Below, in pieces: positions 41,096 to 50,448 of a stretch of DNA of 52,935 bases (within the stretch, counting starts at the first letter, position 1; each line of letters opens with the position of its first letter). Below the pieces are notes generated by a model that was not told where the DNA came from, ran no database searches, and worked only from the letters and a program-made list of their open reading frames with translations. The position numbers and the translations under genes were made by a program. This DNA comes from Bacteroidales bacterium (GTDB taxonomy: Bacteria; Bacteroidota; Bacteroidia; Bacteroidales; UBA3824), in the NCBI GenBank assembly GCA_017417315.1, contig JAFPZK010000031.1:1-52935 (forward strand), in the 5' to 3' direction.

Positions 41096-42067
41096 ATGGA
41101 ACTGACATTGAAAAACGGGCATTTGGATATGCCTGTTCCCGACGGAATTGATTTTCGCGAGGAAATAAAGAAACTCAAAAAAGAAAAAAACGCCGTTATT
41201 TTGGCGCATTATTATACGACGGACGAAGTTCAGGAAATCGCGGACTACACGGGCGACAGTCTCGGTCTTTCGCAACAAGCCGCTAAAACCGATGCCGACA
41301 TTATCGTTTTTGCGGGCGTACATTTTATGGCGGAGACGGCTAAGGTTTTGTCCCCGACGAAAAAAGTTTTGATTCCTGACCTTGCGACATCTTGTTCTTT
41401 GGCGGATTCGATTACCGAACAGCAACTCAGGGACTTAAAAGCGCAATATCCCGATTATACGGTTATCTCTTACGTCAACACGACGGCTGAAATCAAAGCC
41501 CTGACGGACATTGTTGTAACTTCGTCAAACGCGGTAAAAATAGTTTCGCAACTTCCTGAGGACGAAAAAATTATTTTCGGACCTGACAAAAACCTCGGAA
41601 ATTACGTTCAGAAGATGACGGGCAGAAAAAACATGGTGATTTGGCAAGGCGGTTGTCATGTTCACAGCCGTTTTGACGCAAACGCGCTTAAAGAATTAAA
41701 GGCGAAATATCCGTCAGCAAAAGTTCTCGCTCACCCTGAATGTCCCGAAGAGATTCTTCAACTTGCAGATTTTGTCGGAGCGACTTCTTACCTTTTGAAA
41801 ATGAGCGTAGAACAGCCCGATAAAGAATTTATTGTTGCCACCGAGCCGGGAATTTTTTACGAAATGAAGAAGCGCAACCCCGGAAAAACTTTCATTCCCG
41901 TACCGAGCAACGACGGACACGCGCTCAATATGTGCGTTAATATGAAGCGTAACTCTTTGAAAAAGATATATTTAACGCTCAAATACGAGTTTCCGCAAGT
42001 AGACCTTCCGAAAGAACTTTCAGAAAAAGCGGTCGTTTGTATAAACAGAATGATGGAGATGAGTTAA
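41096..42067 (+). CDS. nadA: Quinolinate synthase A
   Basis: A 323-residue [4Fe-4S] enzyme that condenses iminoaspartate with dihydroxyacetone phosphate to quinolinate in de novo NAD synthesis. The three cluster cysteines are Cys100 (LATSCSLADS), Cys187 (QGGCHVH) and Cys280 (ALNMCVNM). ILAHYYTTDEVQEIADYTGDSLGLS is seen at residues 35-59. nadB and nadC are not adjacent. Its stop codon touches a 27-bp palindrome. Its promoter appears to have been disturbed by the island upstream. Confidence 0.97.
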   Translation: MELTLKNGHLDMPVPDGIDFREEIKKLKKEKNAVILAHYYTTDEVQEIADYTGDSLGLSQQAAKTDADIIVFAGVHFMAETAKVLSPTKKVLIPDLATSCSLADSITEQQLRDLKAQYPDYTVISYVNTTAEIKALTDIVVTSSNAVKIVSQLPEDEKIIFGPDKNLGNYVQKMTGRKNMVIWQGGCHVHSRFDANALKELKAKYPSAKVLAHPECPEEILQLADFVGATSYLLKMSVEQPDKEFIVATEPGIFYEMKKRNPGKTFIPVPSNDGHALNMCVNMKRNSLKKIYLTLKYEFPQVDLPKELSEKAVVCINRMMEMS

Positions 42068-42127
42068 TTTTATCCATTGCCAATGTATAAAAATAACAAA
42101 TTTTATACATTGGCAATGGATAAAATT
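42066..42127. repeat. Perfect 27-bp inverted repeat before the DUF4143-type ATPase
   Basis: Arms 42066-42092 and 42101-42127 are exact reverse complements separated by eight bases. The left arm starts inside the nadA stop codon and the right arm ends two bases before the -7 box of the next gene. It could be a nadA terminator, an operator, or both. The position mirrors the palindrome at 8966-9024, but the sequences differ. Confidence 0.88.
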
Positions 42128-42129
42128 GT

Positions 42130-42137
42130 TATCTTTG
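42130..42137 (+). promoter_or_regulatory. -7 promoter box of the DUF4143-type ATPase
   Basis: TATCTTTG directly after the palindrome; start near 42144. The -33 region lies inside the right arm. Confidence 0.6.
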
Positions 42138-42155
42138 CGCCAAAATGTTACTAAA

Positions 42156-43415
42156 ATGGCAGTTACAAAAGACATAATCAGGGTTTTAATCAAAGAAGGT
42201 CAGGAACTTATAGAAAACATTGAACTCTATGACCGTCCATACGATTTTGAGCCTAACGGCAGATATGTCCTCGTGGGAATACGTCAGGCAGGAAAGTCAT
42301 ACATGCTTTACAAAAGAGCCAAACAATGCTTGAAACAAGGTACAAAAAAAGAAGAAATCGTTTACATAGATTTCGACGACGAGCGTTTATTGGGCTTCAA
42401 GGCGGAAGATTTTGACCTGATTTTGCAGACACATAGTTTGGTTTATGATTGCAAACCCGTATTGTTTTTTGATGAAATTCAGAATGTTGATGGTTGGGAA
42501 CATTTTGCGCGGCGGTTGGCAAACCAAAAATATCAGGTTTTTATAACGGGCAGCAACGCTAAAATGCTCAGCCGCGATATACAGACGACTCTCGGCGGCC
42601 GTTATATAAGCGGAAATATTTTTCCATACTCGTTTAGAGAATATCTTGAAGCACAGGATATTACGCTCGAAAAAGAATGGCAGTACGGTAAAAAACGATT
42701 AATTGTTCAGCAACAATTCATTTCGTATATGCTTTGGGGCGGATTTCCTGAACTGCTTAATTATCAAAACAAAAGACGCTGGCTTAACGATTTATACGAA
42801 AAAATTATACTCGGCGACGTAATTCTGCGCAACCGTATCAAAAACGAACTGCCGCTCAGAATGATTATTAAACGGCTCGCTGACAATATTTTACAGCCGA
42901 CTTCATACAACAGACTTGCAAACCTTATGAAAACTGCTGGGTTTAATACGTCCGTTACTTCGGTTATTGATTATATTAGTTTTGCGAAAGATGCTTGTCT
43001 TATGTTCGCGTTGGAAAATTTTACGTCAAAATTTGTAGAAAAAACAACCGTCAAAAAGCATTATTTTACAGACAACGGACTTTTAAGCATATTTCTTTCT
43101 GACGGACAGACTGCATTGTTGGAGAATTTGTGCGCAGTATTTCTCTATCAAAAATACGGAGAAAAGTTATATTTTTACAACAAAAACATCGAAGTTGATT
43201 TTTACATACCCGATGAAGATTACGGGATTCAGGTTTCATATTCGATTTCAGACGATACGACACGCCGCCGCGAACTTTCCGCTTTGGAAAAATTGGATGG
43301 TTTTATGCCCATGAAACGTATGGTTGTAATTACTTTTGACGAAGAAGAAACCGTGCAACTCTCTAACGGAAAAACAATTGAAGTAATTCCCGCTTGGAAA
43401 TGGATGTTGGAATAA
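42156..43415 (+). CDS. AAA_14/DUF4143 P-loop ATPase
   Basis: The ATG at 42156 (MAVTKDIIRVLIKEGQELIE) is used because 42126 lies in the palindrome and promoter. The 419-residue protein has Walker A VLVGIRQAGKSYM (about 37-49), Walker B VLFFDEIQNVDGWE (about 105-118), the sensor FITGSNAKMLS, GRYISGNIFPYSFREYL and a DUF4143 C-terminal domain (HYFTDNGLLSIF, ENLCAVFLYQKYG, IEVDFYIPD), which is nuclease-like. This class is very multicopy in Bacteroidetes, and its function is not established. It sits between nadA and a MORN-repeat gene, unrelated to either. Confidence 0.9.
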   Translation: MAVTKDIIRVLIKEGQELIENIELYDRPYDFEPNGRYVLVGIRQAGKSYMLYKRAKQCLKQGTKKEEIVYIDFDDERLLGFKAEDFDLILQTHSLVYDCKPVLFFDEIQNVDGWEHFARRLANQKYQVFITGSNAKMLSRDIQTTLGGRYISGNIFPYSFREYLEAQDITLEKEWQYGKKRLIVQQQFISYMLWGGFPELLNYQNKRRWLNDLYEKIILGDVILRNRIKNELPLRMIIKRLADNILQPTSYNRLANLMKTAGFNTSVTSVIDYISFAKDACLMFALENFTSKFVEKTTVKKHYFTDNGLLSIFLSDGQTALLENLCAVFLYQKYGEKLYFYNKNIEVDFYIPDEDYGIQVSYSISDDTTRRRELSALEKLDGFMPMKRMVVITFDEEETVQLSNGKTIEVIPAWKWMLE

Positions 43416-43445
43416 TGTTTTGTAGAATTTTTGAAAAAATCTGTT

Positions 43446-43453
43446 TATCTTTG
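43446..43453 (+). promoter_or_regulatory. -7 promoter box of the MORN-repeat gene
   Basis: TATCTTTG, 13 bases before the ATG at 43467; the in-frame TTG at 43431 lies upstream of the box and cannot be the start. Confidence 0.6.
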
Positions 43454-43466
43454 CAAAAAAATAACC

Positions 43467-44984
43467 ATGAAGAAATTCTTTGTTATATTATCGTTTTTTA
43501 TAACCGTAAACGCTGAGGCACAGGAAGTTAACCCAAACGGTTATAACAAGTTTTATTATCCTGACGGCAGCATTTCGAGCGAAGGCACTTTGAAAAACGG
43601 CCAGCCCGACGGTTTTTGGAAAACGTATTATCCGGACGGTGTTTTAAAATCGGCGGGGCGGCGCACAAATTTTCAACTTGATAGTCTTTGGCTGTTTTTT
43701 GACGAAAAAGGCGACACTGCAACCGTCATAAACTATAATTACGGCAAAAAAAACGGCTATACGCTTACTTACGCCGACAACGTTTTGAAATCCAAAGAGT
43801 TGTACCGCGACGACAAAAAAGAAGGCATGTCGTTTTATTACGAAAAAGGCGTTTTGAGCGAAGAAATCCCTTATAAAGACAACAAAAAGCAGGGCGAAGG
43901 ATACCGTTACAACAAAAACGGAGACATCGTCGCAGTTATGACCTTCAAAAACGGCTCTCTTATCGACCAAAACAACATAAACCGTGTGGATTCGCGCGGA
44001 ATGAAACAGGGCGTTTTCAAGACTTTTTATCCCGACAAAAAGGTAAAAACCGAATGTTACTACAAAGATGACAAACTTAACGGTTATTACCGCGAATTTG
44101 ACCAGAAAGGCAAGGAAACCTCAATCGTGCGTTACATCAACGGCGAAATTCAGCAGGAAAACAAAAACGCGCTTGCTTCAAACAAAGAAACCGTAAAAGT
44201 GAAGAATGAATTTTACTCGGACGGAACGTTAAAAAAGTCAGGCGGTTATAAGGATTCACTTCCTGTGGGAGTTCACCGCGTTTACAACGAGCAGGGCAAA
44301 ATAAAATCTTCCGAAACTTACAGTGAAGAAGGCAAAAAAATAGCCGACGGAATCGTTGACGGAAAAGGCCGCGAACAAGGCAAATGGACGTTATACGATT
44401 CGTTAGGAAGTGTCTCTGGCAAAGGAAGTTACAAAAACGGCAAACGTGAAGGCGAATGGTCGTTTTATTTTTCAGGCGGTCAGACGGAACAGAAAGGCGT
44501 TTATAAAAACGGCAATCCCGATGGCAAATGGGTTTGGTATTATTCTGACGGCAAACTCCGTCGCGAAGAAAATTTTGCTAACGGCAAAGAAGAAGGTCTT
44601 TATTACGAACTTTCCATGACCGGCGACACGCTTCAAAGAGGTGAATTTTCAGAAGGCGAAAAATACGGTCTGTGGATAACTTCAACCGGCGATGCTTTGG
44701 TTTTAGAAAATTTTGTTGACGGCGAACTTCACGGCGATTATACGGTGTATTTTTTACCGTCAAAAAAAATAAAAATCGAAGCCAAATATCTTCAAGGCAA
44801 TTTTCACGGCAAATACCGCGAATTTTACTCGGACGGTAAAATTAAAACCGAAGGTCAATATGTAAGCGGCAAAGAAAACGGCGTATGGAGATTTTACTCC
44901 GACGACGGACTTTTAAACACCGAAATTGAATATTCACAAGGCGAAATCGCAAAAGTGGACGGAAACGCAATGCCGAAAAAATAA
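43467..44984 (+). CDS. Exported variant-MORN-repeat protein (YwqK-like)
   Basis: The 505-residue product has a signal peptide (MKKFFVILSFFITVNAEAQ) and then about 18 variant MORN repeats of ~22 residues with the core Y.dG.....g.y.nG...G.W..Y, for example YPDGSISSEGTLKNGQPDGF and YYSDGKLRREENFANGKEEG. The repeats run through the whole protein and form an elongated beta-solenoid-like rod. Databases call such proteins toxin-antitoxin YwqK antitoxins, but an exported single gene is not evidence of a TA pair. A paralogue lies at 46809. Likely an envelope scaffold. Confidence 0.85.
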   Translation: MKKFFVILSFFITVNAEAQEVNPNGYNKFYYPDGSISSEGTLKNGQPDGFWKTYYPDGVLKSAGRRTNFQLDSLWLFFDEKGDTATVINYNYGKKNGYTLTYADNVLKSKELYRDDKKEGMSFYYEKGVLSEEIPYKDNKKQGEGYRYNKNGDIVAVMTFKNGSLIDQNNINRVDSRGMKQGVFKTFYPDKKVKTECYYKDDKLNGYYREFDQKGKETSIVRYINGEIQQENKNALASNKETVKVKNEFYSDGTLKKSGGYKDSLPVGVHRVYNEQGKIKSSETYSEEGKKIADGIVDGKGREQGKWTLYDSLGSVSGKGSYKNGKREGEWSFYFSGGQTEQKGVYKNGNPDGKWVWYYSDGKLRREENFANGKEEGLYYELSMTGDTLQRGEFSEGEKYGLWITSTGDALVLENFVDGELHGDYTVYFLPSKKIKIEAKYLQGNFHGKYREFYSDGKIKTEGQYVSGKENGVWRFYSDDGLLNTEIEYSQGEIAKVDGNAMPKK

Positions 44985-45018
44985 AAAAAATCCCGTCGGA
45001 ATCGACGGGATTTTTTTT
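44983..45018. terminator. Bidirectional terminator
   Basis: A perfect 16-bp stem (eight A, TCCCGTCG and complement) with loop GAAT, between the MORN gene and the convergent PHA-system gene, overlapping both stops slightly. Confidence 0.92.
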
Positions 45019-45310
45019 ATTTCAAAACTTTGTTTGCCTCGTTTCGGATTGTGTTTTCGATTAACGATTCAAACGGTTTTAACAAAAACGGTACTTTGCC
45101 GTTAACAATGACTTTGCCGTCTGAAACTTTAATGTGTCCGGCAAGGTTCATTCCGTTGAAACTGCATGAATAATCGCCTTCGTTACCGTTCCAATTCTCC
45201 TGAATGCCGCCGACTTTGTCCTGATGCTCAGTTTTGAGTTTCGTCAAGAAAGTCTTCATCTTTTCAAGGGCTTCCGCCTGAGAGTATTTGTGGTTTATTG
45301 TTATCTCCAT
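45017..45310 (-). CDS. Polyhydroxyalkanoic acid system-family protein
   Basis: A 97-residue protein matching the small PHA_gran_rgn family: MEITINHKYSQAEALEKMKTFL, a central GNEGDYSCSFNGMNLAGHIKV and the end KVPFLLKPFESLIENTIRNEANKVL. Despite the family name, members occur widely in bacteria that make no PHA, and the fold resembles SRPBCC/START-like lipid-binding proteins. No PHA synthase gene is visible here. It follows cysS by 33 bases and is the last gene of that operon. Confidence 0.85.
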   Translation of the reverse strand: MEITINHKYSQAEALEKMKTFLTKLKTEHQDKVGGIQENWNGNEGDYSCSFNGMNLAGHIKVSDGKVIVNGKVPFLLKPFESLIENTIRNEANKVLK

Positions 45311-45343
45311 GATTTTTTATGTGTTAAAAAGTTAGACATTCTT

Positions 45344-46807
45344 TTATAAACTCCACTCGTATCCGTCTTTTGTGTCTTTTATCTTCACCCCTGCCCTATT
45401 CAAATCGTCGCGCAGTTTGTCGGACAAAGCGTAATTCTTTTCAGCCTTAGCGTTTTTCCTTAATTGCTGAATCATATCTACGAGATTGCCAATAATTTCG
45501 CTATTGTCAGATTTTTCATCTTCGGCTCTAAGACCGAGGATTTCAAAGCACAAATCGTTATAGAGTTTTTTTAACTCGGTTAAGTCCGCCTCCGCGAGGC
45601 TTTCTTTGCCGTCTTTCATGAGGTTTATGTGCTTAACGCCCTCAAAAAGGTGTGAAATCATTACCGGCGTGTTAAAATCGTCGTTAATGGCATCAAAACA
45701 TTTTTCTTTTAATTCTGAAACAGAGAATGACGAAGTTTTGCCAGGAGTTAAATTCTCTAACGCTTTAACGGCAGAAAGAAGTTTTTCAAGACCTTTTTCC
45801 GAAGCCTGCAACGCCTCGTTAGAGAAATCCAACGTTGAGCGGTAATGCGCTTGAAGGATAAAGAATCTGACCGTCATCGGCGAATAAGCCTGTTCCAAAA
45901 GTTCGTGCTGACCGGCGAAAAACTGCTCTAACGTCATAGCGTTGCCGAGAGATTTTCCCATTTTTTTGCCGTTGATGGTTATCATGTTGTTATGAACCCA
46001 ATATTTAACACTGTCGTGTCCTAATGCTCCGACGGCTTGCGCTATTTCACATTCGTGATGCGGAAACTGCAAATCCAAACCGCCGCCGTGAATATCAAAA
46101 TATTCGCCTAAATACTTGGTACTCATAGCAGTACATTCAAGATGCCAACCCGGAAAACCTTCACTCCATTTGCTCGGCCAGTGCATAATGTGAGCGGGCG
46201 AAGCCTTTTTCCAAAGCGCGAAATCACATTGATTATGCTTTTCGTCCTGACCGTCAAGAGTACGGGTTTTTTCCAAAAGGTCTTCAACATTTCTGCCCGA
46301 AAGTTTGCCGTAACGGTATTTCTCGGCGTATTTCTTTATGTCAAAATATACCGAACCGTTAGACTCGTAAGCATAACCGTTTTTCAAAATCTTGTCAACA
46401 AGAGCCTGCTGTTCGATGATATGCCCCGAAGCATGCGGCTCTATTGACGGCGGTAGACAGTTCAAAAGCCTCATATTCTTGTGATAATCCTCGGTGTAAG
46501 TTTGGACAACTTCCATCGGTTCGAGGTTTTCGAGTTTTGCTTTTTTAGCGATTTTGTCATCGCCCTCGTCAGCATCATGCTCCAAATGTCCTACGTCAGT
46601 GATGTTTCTCACATAACGAACTTTATATCCGAGATAACGTAAATATCTGAAAATCAAATCAAAAGTTACCGCAGGACGTGCGTGTCCGAGATGTGCCGGA
46701 CCATAAACCGTCGGTCCGCAAACGTACATACCAACATACGGCGGATTTATCGGTTCAAATTTTTGCGTTGTTCTGGTTAACGAATTATAAATTAATAAGT
46801 TACTCAT
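45344..46807 (-). CDS. cysS: Cysteinyl-tRNA synthetase
   Basis: A 487-residue class I synthetase. The HIGH-type signature is [14 protein letters not shown] (about 32-45), the KMSKS-type is KKMGKSLGN (about 269-277), and the Zn ligands are in [16 protein letters not shown] and HHECE. The C-terminal anticodon-binding domain ends with [18 protein letters not shown]. Complete. It starts one base after the MORN gene stop, so the two are probably coupled in the operon TMTC-MORN-cysS-PHA. Confidence 0.97.
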   Translation of the reverse strand: MSNLLIYNSLTRTTQKFEPINPPYVGMYVCGPTVYGPAHLGHARPAVTFDLIFRYLRYLGYKVRYVRNITDVGHLEHDADEGDDKIAKKAKLENLEPMEVVQTYTEDYHKNMRLLNCLPPSIEPHASGHIIEQQALVDKILKNGYAYESNGSVYFDIKKYAEKYRYGKLSGRNVEDLLEKTRTLDGQDEKHNQCDFALWKKASPAHIMHWPSKWSEGFPGWHLECTAMSTKYLGEYFDIHGGGLDLQFPHHECEIAQAVGALGHDSVKYWVHNNMITINGKKMGKSLGNAMTLEQFFAGQHELLEQAYSPMTVRFFILQAHYRSTLDFSNEALQASEKGLEKLLSAVKALENLTPGKTSSFSVSELKEKCFDAINDDFNTPVMISHLFEGVKHINLMKDGKESLAEADLTELKKLYNDLCFEILGLRAEDEKSDNSEIIGNLVDMIQQLRKNAKAEKNYALSDKLRDDLNRAGVKIKDTKDGYEWSL

Positions 46808-46808
46808 T

Positions 46809-47747
46809 TCATTTATCTATTATTTCAACAATTTTTCCATGTTCATAAATAGCAATCTTTATCAGTTCGCCCTTTGAATTATAATAATAACGTTTTCCGC
46901 TATCAAGCGCACCGTTAATAAAATATCCGTCCATTTCTATACGCTTTGTCTCCGGGTCATAAAGTTTGCGAAAACCCGTCCCCCGGAACATCTCAAACGA
47001 AGGTGCTTCTTCATTTGCTTTCGGCGGTTTAGGCTTTACGACCGGCGGCTTCTCTACGGGCTTGTCAACAGCGGCTATGCTATGTTCGTCCTGACGGTTG
47101 CGGAAAGTTCGCGACGAAGCAACGTCATAAACTCCATTGTTATAAACGATTTCGGCTTTTAGGCTTCCCGATTCATAATACTCTTTCGTGGTCCCGCTCA
47201 ACCGTCCTGACATCCACTGACTCTCAGCCCTGAGCCTTCCGCTGTCGTAATATTCGGCAACAAGTCCCTTAGCCATACCGTTTTCCCAATAGCCGGACAT
47301 CGTTAAATGTCCCGTTTCGGAATAATACTTTTGAATACCGGATCGTAAAGTGTTATCATCATAATTTAATTCACGGGCGATTTTTCCGCTGCGGTAAAAC
47401 ATCTTGTACTCCCCTACCCAACCGAAACTATTCCAAACGCCTTGTTCAGAAAGATTTCCGTTTTCGTAATAGAGTTTCGCAAGACCGGACGGAACGTTGT
47501 TAAGATACGTGATTTCGCTTTTCTTGTTACCGTTTCTGTAATATTCAGTCCAACAACCCTGTTTTTGACCGTCAACATATTCGCCTTCCGAAAATTTTAC
47601 TGAATGGAGCGTATCGTAATAATAAATCCAAGTACCGGTCTTCTTCATTGCTTCATCAACACGGTTAACCGTATCTTCCTGAGCCATCAATGTATTGACA
47701 ATCAGCAAGATAAAAACATTTATTAATATAACGCGCCTAAACTCCAT
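46809..47747 (-). CDS. Exported variant-MORN-repeat protein
   Basis: A 312-residue protein with a signal peptide ending near NTLMAQE, about eight variant MORN repeats (for example [20 protein letters not shown] and [19 protein letters not shown]) to residue ~215, a Pro/Lys-rich linker ([13 protein letters not shown]), and a last pair of repeats. It is a shorter relative of 43467. The linker could span a periplasmic or peptidoglycan distance. It stands between a TMTC-like gene and cysS, with one base to cysS. Confidence 0.82.
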   Translation of the reverse strand: MEFRRVILINVFILLIVNTLMAQEDTVNRVDEAMKKTGTWIYYYDTLHSVKFSEGEYVDGQKQGCWTEYYRNGNKKSEITYLNNVPSGLAKLYYENGNLSEQGVWNSFGWVGEYKMFYRSGKIARELNYDDNTLRSGIQKYYSETGHLTMSGYWENGMAKGLVAEYYDSGRLRAESQWMSGRLSGTTKEYYESGSLKAEIVYNNGVYDVASSRTFRNRQDEHSIAAVDKPVEKPPVVKPKPPKANEEAPSFEMFRGTGFRKLYDPETKRIEMDGYFINGALDSGKRYYYNSKGELIKIAIYEHGKIVEIIDK

Positions 47748-47774
47748 CTCTTTTACTTATACGAAAAATCACCG

Positions 47775-50033
47775 TCATTTGTTGCAAAATTGGTTAATTA
47801 AATTTTGCGCATTGGGATAATTATTTTCAACAGCGGAGTGAAAATCCTCACACGCCCCTTCCCTATCGTCGATGTTAATTGCATAAATGCCTCGCAGATA
47901 ATAGTAATAACCATTCTTCGGGTTTATCTGAATGCATTTCGATATATCTTTTTTCGCTAAATTTATGTAATCTTTACGTTTCTTTTGGTCGTTTTCGCCT
48001 AACGTGCGGTAAGTTATAGCGCGGTTAAAAAACGCTCCTTCGTTCAGAGAGTCCAACTCTACGGATTTAGCGAAATCCTGCAACGCTAAGTCGTACTGTT
48101 TAAGACCGTTATAAGCCAGTCCCCTGTTTGAATAAGCCGAAGCGTTTTCGGGAAATCTTTCCAAATACTTGTTGAAATCTTCAATCGAACGGTTGAAATC
48201 TCCGTATTTTCCGTAAGCCACTCCCCTATTTACGTAAACGTCATAGAGATTCGGATTTAATTCCAAAGCACGGTTAAAGTCGTTTAAAGCTAACGCAAAG
48301 TAAAACGTACATGAATCTTTGTTAATGTTAGTAAACCTTTCGGAATACAAATCGTAAATCGCTGCCCTACTCTGAAACGCCGGCGCGAAGTTCAAATCGT
48401 ATGTCAGAGCCTTAGAAAAGTCGTTTAAAGCAGACTTTTCGTAAAGTGTATCAGACGTTAGTTCAAAAACATCGTTTTCCGCCAGTCCCCTATTGTAAAA
48501 TGCGTGCGTATAATCGGGTTTATTCTTAATTCCTTGCGTGAAACAATCGATTGCAAGTTTTTTATTTTTAAGATATTCGCTATCGTCTTTCTTTTTGAGA
48601 GTTGAGTCTGCCATCATGTTAATATAACTGCCGAGATTGTTCCAACCTATAACGGCTTCCGGATACTTCTCAACGCAATCTGACCATAGTGTACGGCTGT
48701 TTTGCCATACTTTTTCGCGGTTTATTGTCATAACGCAAAGCATAATCGCATAAACGGCGAAAATTCCGTAAAGCGTTTTTTCGCTATTTTTATACTTATT
48801 TATCAGTAAATCAATAACATACGCCAACAACACCGACAAGCCGACTGACGGTATGTAAGAATATCTGTCAGCATACATCGCACTACCGACCGGAATAAAC
48901 TGCAATAACAGAGCAATATTGAAGATAAAGAACAGCAATCCGAAAGTAAAGATTTTATCTTTTTTGTACATAAAGAAATTCAAGAGAATCACTGCGATAA
49001 ACACCGGCACCGTAAGCCAATATAGAACCGGAACTGTACGGTTAAGAATATCGGGGTAGGGGTAGAGGCAGGCGAGTTTTACAGGCAAAATAAAGCGCAA
49101 AATGTACTGTAAAAAGCCGTTGCTACCAAACGCAATTCTCTGATACACTTCATATTGGTCGGTTTCGGCAAGTGCGGTAGAAACAGCCTGCGCTTCCACG
49201 GAAATAAGACCGAAAACCATAGAGATTATAAAGAACGGAATCTTATTTATCTGTGTTTTCCAAAAATCTAACGATATAAAATACTTCTTGTCACGAAGTA
49301 ATTCTTCATCAGTAAAGAAATAATCTATAAGAAAGAGAGTTACGGTCAGAGACACTGCTTGTCCCTTAGATAACGCACTGATAATGAAGATGATAATAGA
49401 AAGTATACAAAACATTACTTTTTGTCGTTTTTTATAGAGAATATAACAATATAGCGACAAAAAGTAAAACATTGTATAAAGAACGTCTTTTCTTTCAGCA
49501 ATCCATGTTACGCTTTCCACGTGCAGGGTGTGAATTCCGAACAAAAGCGAAATCACGATAGGGTAGAGGCGTTTTGTAAATAGTTGACTGAAAACAAGAT
49601 AGACTAAAAACACCGACATTAAATGCAGTGCGATGTTAATCATTATGAACGTGTAGGGGAGAACCTTACCGTTTGCGCCGAGTTCAGCGATTTGGTAGTT
49701 CATATTCAGCGTTAACATCGTCAGAGGGTGGTAGTTACCCATAAAATATTTTTCGCCCGGGTCGTCGGAGAAAAACATTTTAGAAACCGTTTCTTTATCA
49801 AAAGTTCTTAAAAGCGGATTGTCGCCGATATATTTATCATCGTCCCAGTTAGTTGCCTCGTTGTTAAGAGAAAACGAGTAGACGAAAGCCGTAACGATAA
49901 TTATCAGTATAACAGGCAGATAACGTTTTAAGAAACCGTTATTTTCCTCCGAAAGAGGGGAGGAGAAGACGGGACTTTCCTTCGCGTTGCCTTTTGTGCC
50001 GAGCGTCATTCCGCGGACATATTTTCCTTTCAT
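47775..50033 (-). CDS. TMTC-like membrane protein with TPR tail
   Basis: A 752-residue protein: a short cytosolic lead, then about ten membrane helices (roughly 35-440), then TPR repeats (about 455-750, for example YVNRGVAYGKYGDFNRSIEDFNKYL and AYSNRGLAYNGLKQYDLALQDF). The first loop has NEATNWDDDKYIGDNPLL, and later come GNYHPLTMLTLNMNY, GIHTLHVESVTWIAERKDVL and YADRYSYIPSVGLSVLLA. These are the landmarks of TMTC-like GT-C glycosyltransferases (O-mannosylation in animals). A role in protein glycosylation is inferred; Bacteroidetes glycosylate many exported proteins. It is first in its operon. Confidence 0.85.
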   Translation of the reverse strand: MKGKYVRGMTLGTKGNAKESPVFSSPLSEENNGFLKRYLPVILIIIVTAFVYSFSLNNEATNWDDDKYIGDNPLLRTFDKETVSKMFFSDDPGEKYFMGNYHPLTMLTLNMNYQIAELGANGKVLPYTFIMINIALHLMSVFLVYLVFSQLFTKRLYPIVISLLFGIHTLHVESVTWIAERKDVLYTMFYFLSLYCYILYKKRQKVMFCILSIIIFIISALSKGQAVSLTVTLFLIDYFFTDEELLRDKKYFISLDFWKTQINKIPFFIISMVFGLISVEAQAVSTALAETDQYEVYQRIAFGSNGFLQYILRFILPVKLACLYPYPDILNRTVPVLYWLTVPVFIAVILLNFFMYKKDKIFTFGLLFFIFNIALLLQFIPVGSAMYADRYSYIPSVGLSVLLAYVIDLLINKYKNSEKTLYGIFAVYAIMLCVMTINREKVWQNSRTLWSDCVEKYPEAVIGWNNLGSYINMMADSTLKKKDDSEYLKNKKLAIDCFTQGIKNKPDYTHAFYNRGLAENDVFELTSDTLYEKSALNDFSKALTYDLNFAPAFQSRAAIYDLYSERFTNINKDSCTFYFALALNDFNRALELNPNLYDVYVNRGVAYGKYGDFNRSIEDFNKYLERFPENASAYSNRGLAYNGLKQYDLALQDFAKSVELDSLNEGAFFNRAITYRTLGENDQKKRKDYINLAKKDISKCIQINPKNGYYYYLRGIYAINIDDREGACEDFHSAVENNYPNAQNLINQFCNK

Positions 50034-50061
50034 ATACTTTTTTTAAGTTATTTTTAATTTG

Positions 50062-50069
50062 CAAAGTTA
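50062..50069 (-). promoter_or_regulatory. -7 promoter box of the TMTC-MORN-cysS-PHA operon
   Basis: TAACTTTG on the minus strand, 29 bases before the ATG at 50033. Confidence 0.55.
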
Positions 50070-50140
50070 TAAAAAATTTTAAAAATGAAAGAAAAAAAAA
50101 TTTTTACGTTCGGAAAATAACTTTTTACAGTTTTTTTTTG

Positions 50141-50148
50141 TACTTTTG
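50141..50148 (+). promoter_or_regulatory. -7 promoter box of the candidate RNA
   Basis: TACTTTTG; predicted transcript start near 50155. Confidence 0.5.
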
Positions 50149-50154
50149 CAGCCG

Positions 50155-50405
50155 AAAAAAAAAATATAAAAACATAGCATTGACTGTTATTTGCGTTCTC
50201 CTGAAAGCGTAGGAAACTTTATCAGAGATAACGGACTCAAAAACAGCGGATTAGCATCTTTCTCTATAGCGGAAGAAAAGGGCTTGTACTTCCAAGTAGC
50301 ATCAATGTCCACAGCCATACGGCATGGGCATTTCTTTATGGAAGTACGAGGTCTCTTTTTCCTACGCACCTTGGAGAACGCTTGAAGAGGCTCATGCCTT
50401 TTTTG
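50155..50405 (+). ncRNA. Candidate structured RNA, rod-like (6S-like?)
   Basis: Nested perfect or near-perfect pairs: GCGTTCTCC (50193-50201) with GGAGAACGC (50373-50381); GCGTAGGAAA (50207-50216) with TTTCCTACGC (50358-50367); and CTTGTACTTCCA (50283-50294) with TGGAAGTACGAG (50339-50350, one G-U). A -7 box precedes it and a terminator-like stem follows. Length (about 190-250 bases) and the long-rod shape with an internal loop resemble 6S RNA, the sigma70-polymerase regulator, but I see no primary-sequence proof. It could instead be a leader of the acyltransferase gene or a decayed inverted-repeat element. Confidence 0.5.
50385..50405 (+). terminator. Terminator-like hairpin after the candidate RNA
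   Basis: AAGAGGC (50385-50391) and GCCTTTT (50396-50402) pair over seven positions (one G-U) around TCAT, with a T-run to 50404. Confidence 0.5.
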
Positions 50406-50420
50406 TGTCAAGAATGTGAG

Positions 50421-50448
50421 TGATAGTAAATGCGCTAAATTACTATCA
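50421..50448 (+). promoter_or_regulatory. Hairpin just before the acyltransferase start
   Basis: TGATAGTAA (50421-50429) and TTACTATCA (50440-50448) are a perfect 9-bp inverted repeat with a ten-base loop, ending six bases before the ATG at 50455. It could block ribosome access or act as an operator. Confidence 0.5.

Noticed and set aside
9064..43415. The two ATPases as insertion sequences or transposase genes
   Set aside because: Although each sits behind a long palindrome, there are no terminal repeats around either gene and no transposase motif. They are P-loop ATPases.
43467..47747. Calling the two MORN-repeat proteins antitoxins of a toxin-antitoxin system
   Set aside because: The YwqK antitoxin label is a database convention. 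Both proteins have signal peptides and no toxin partner beside them.
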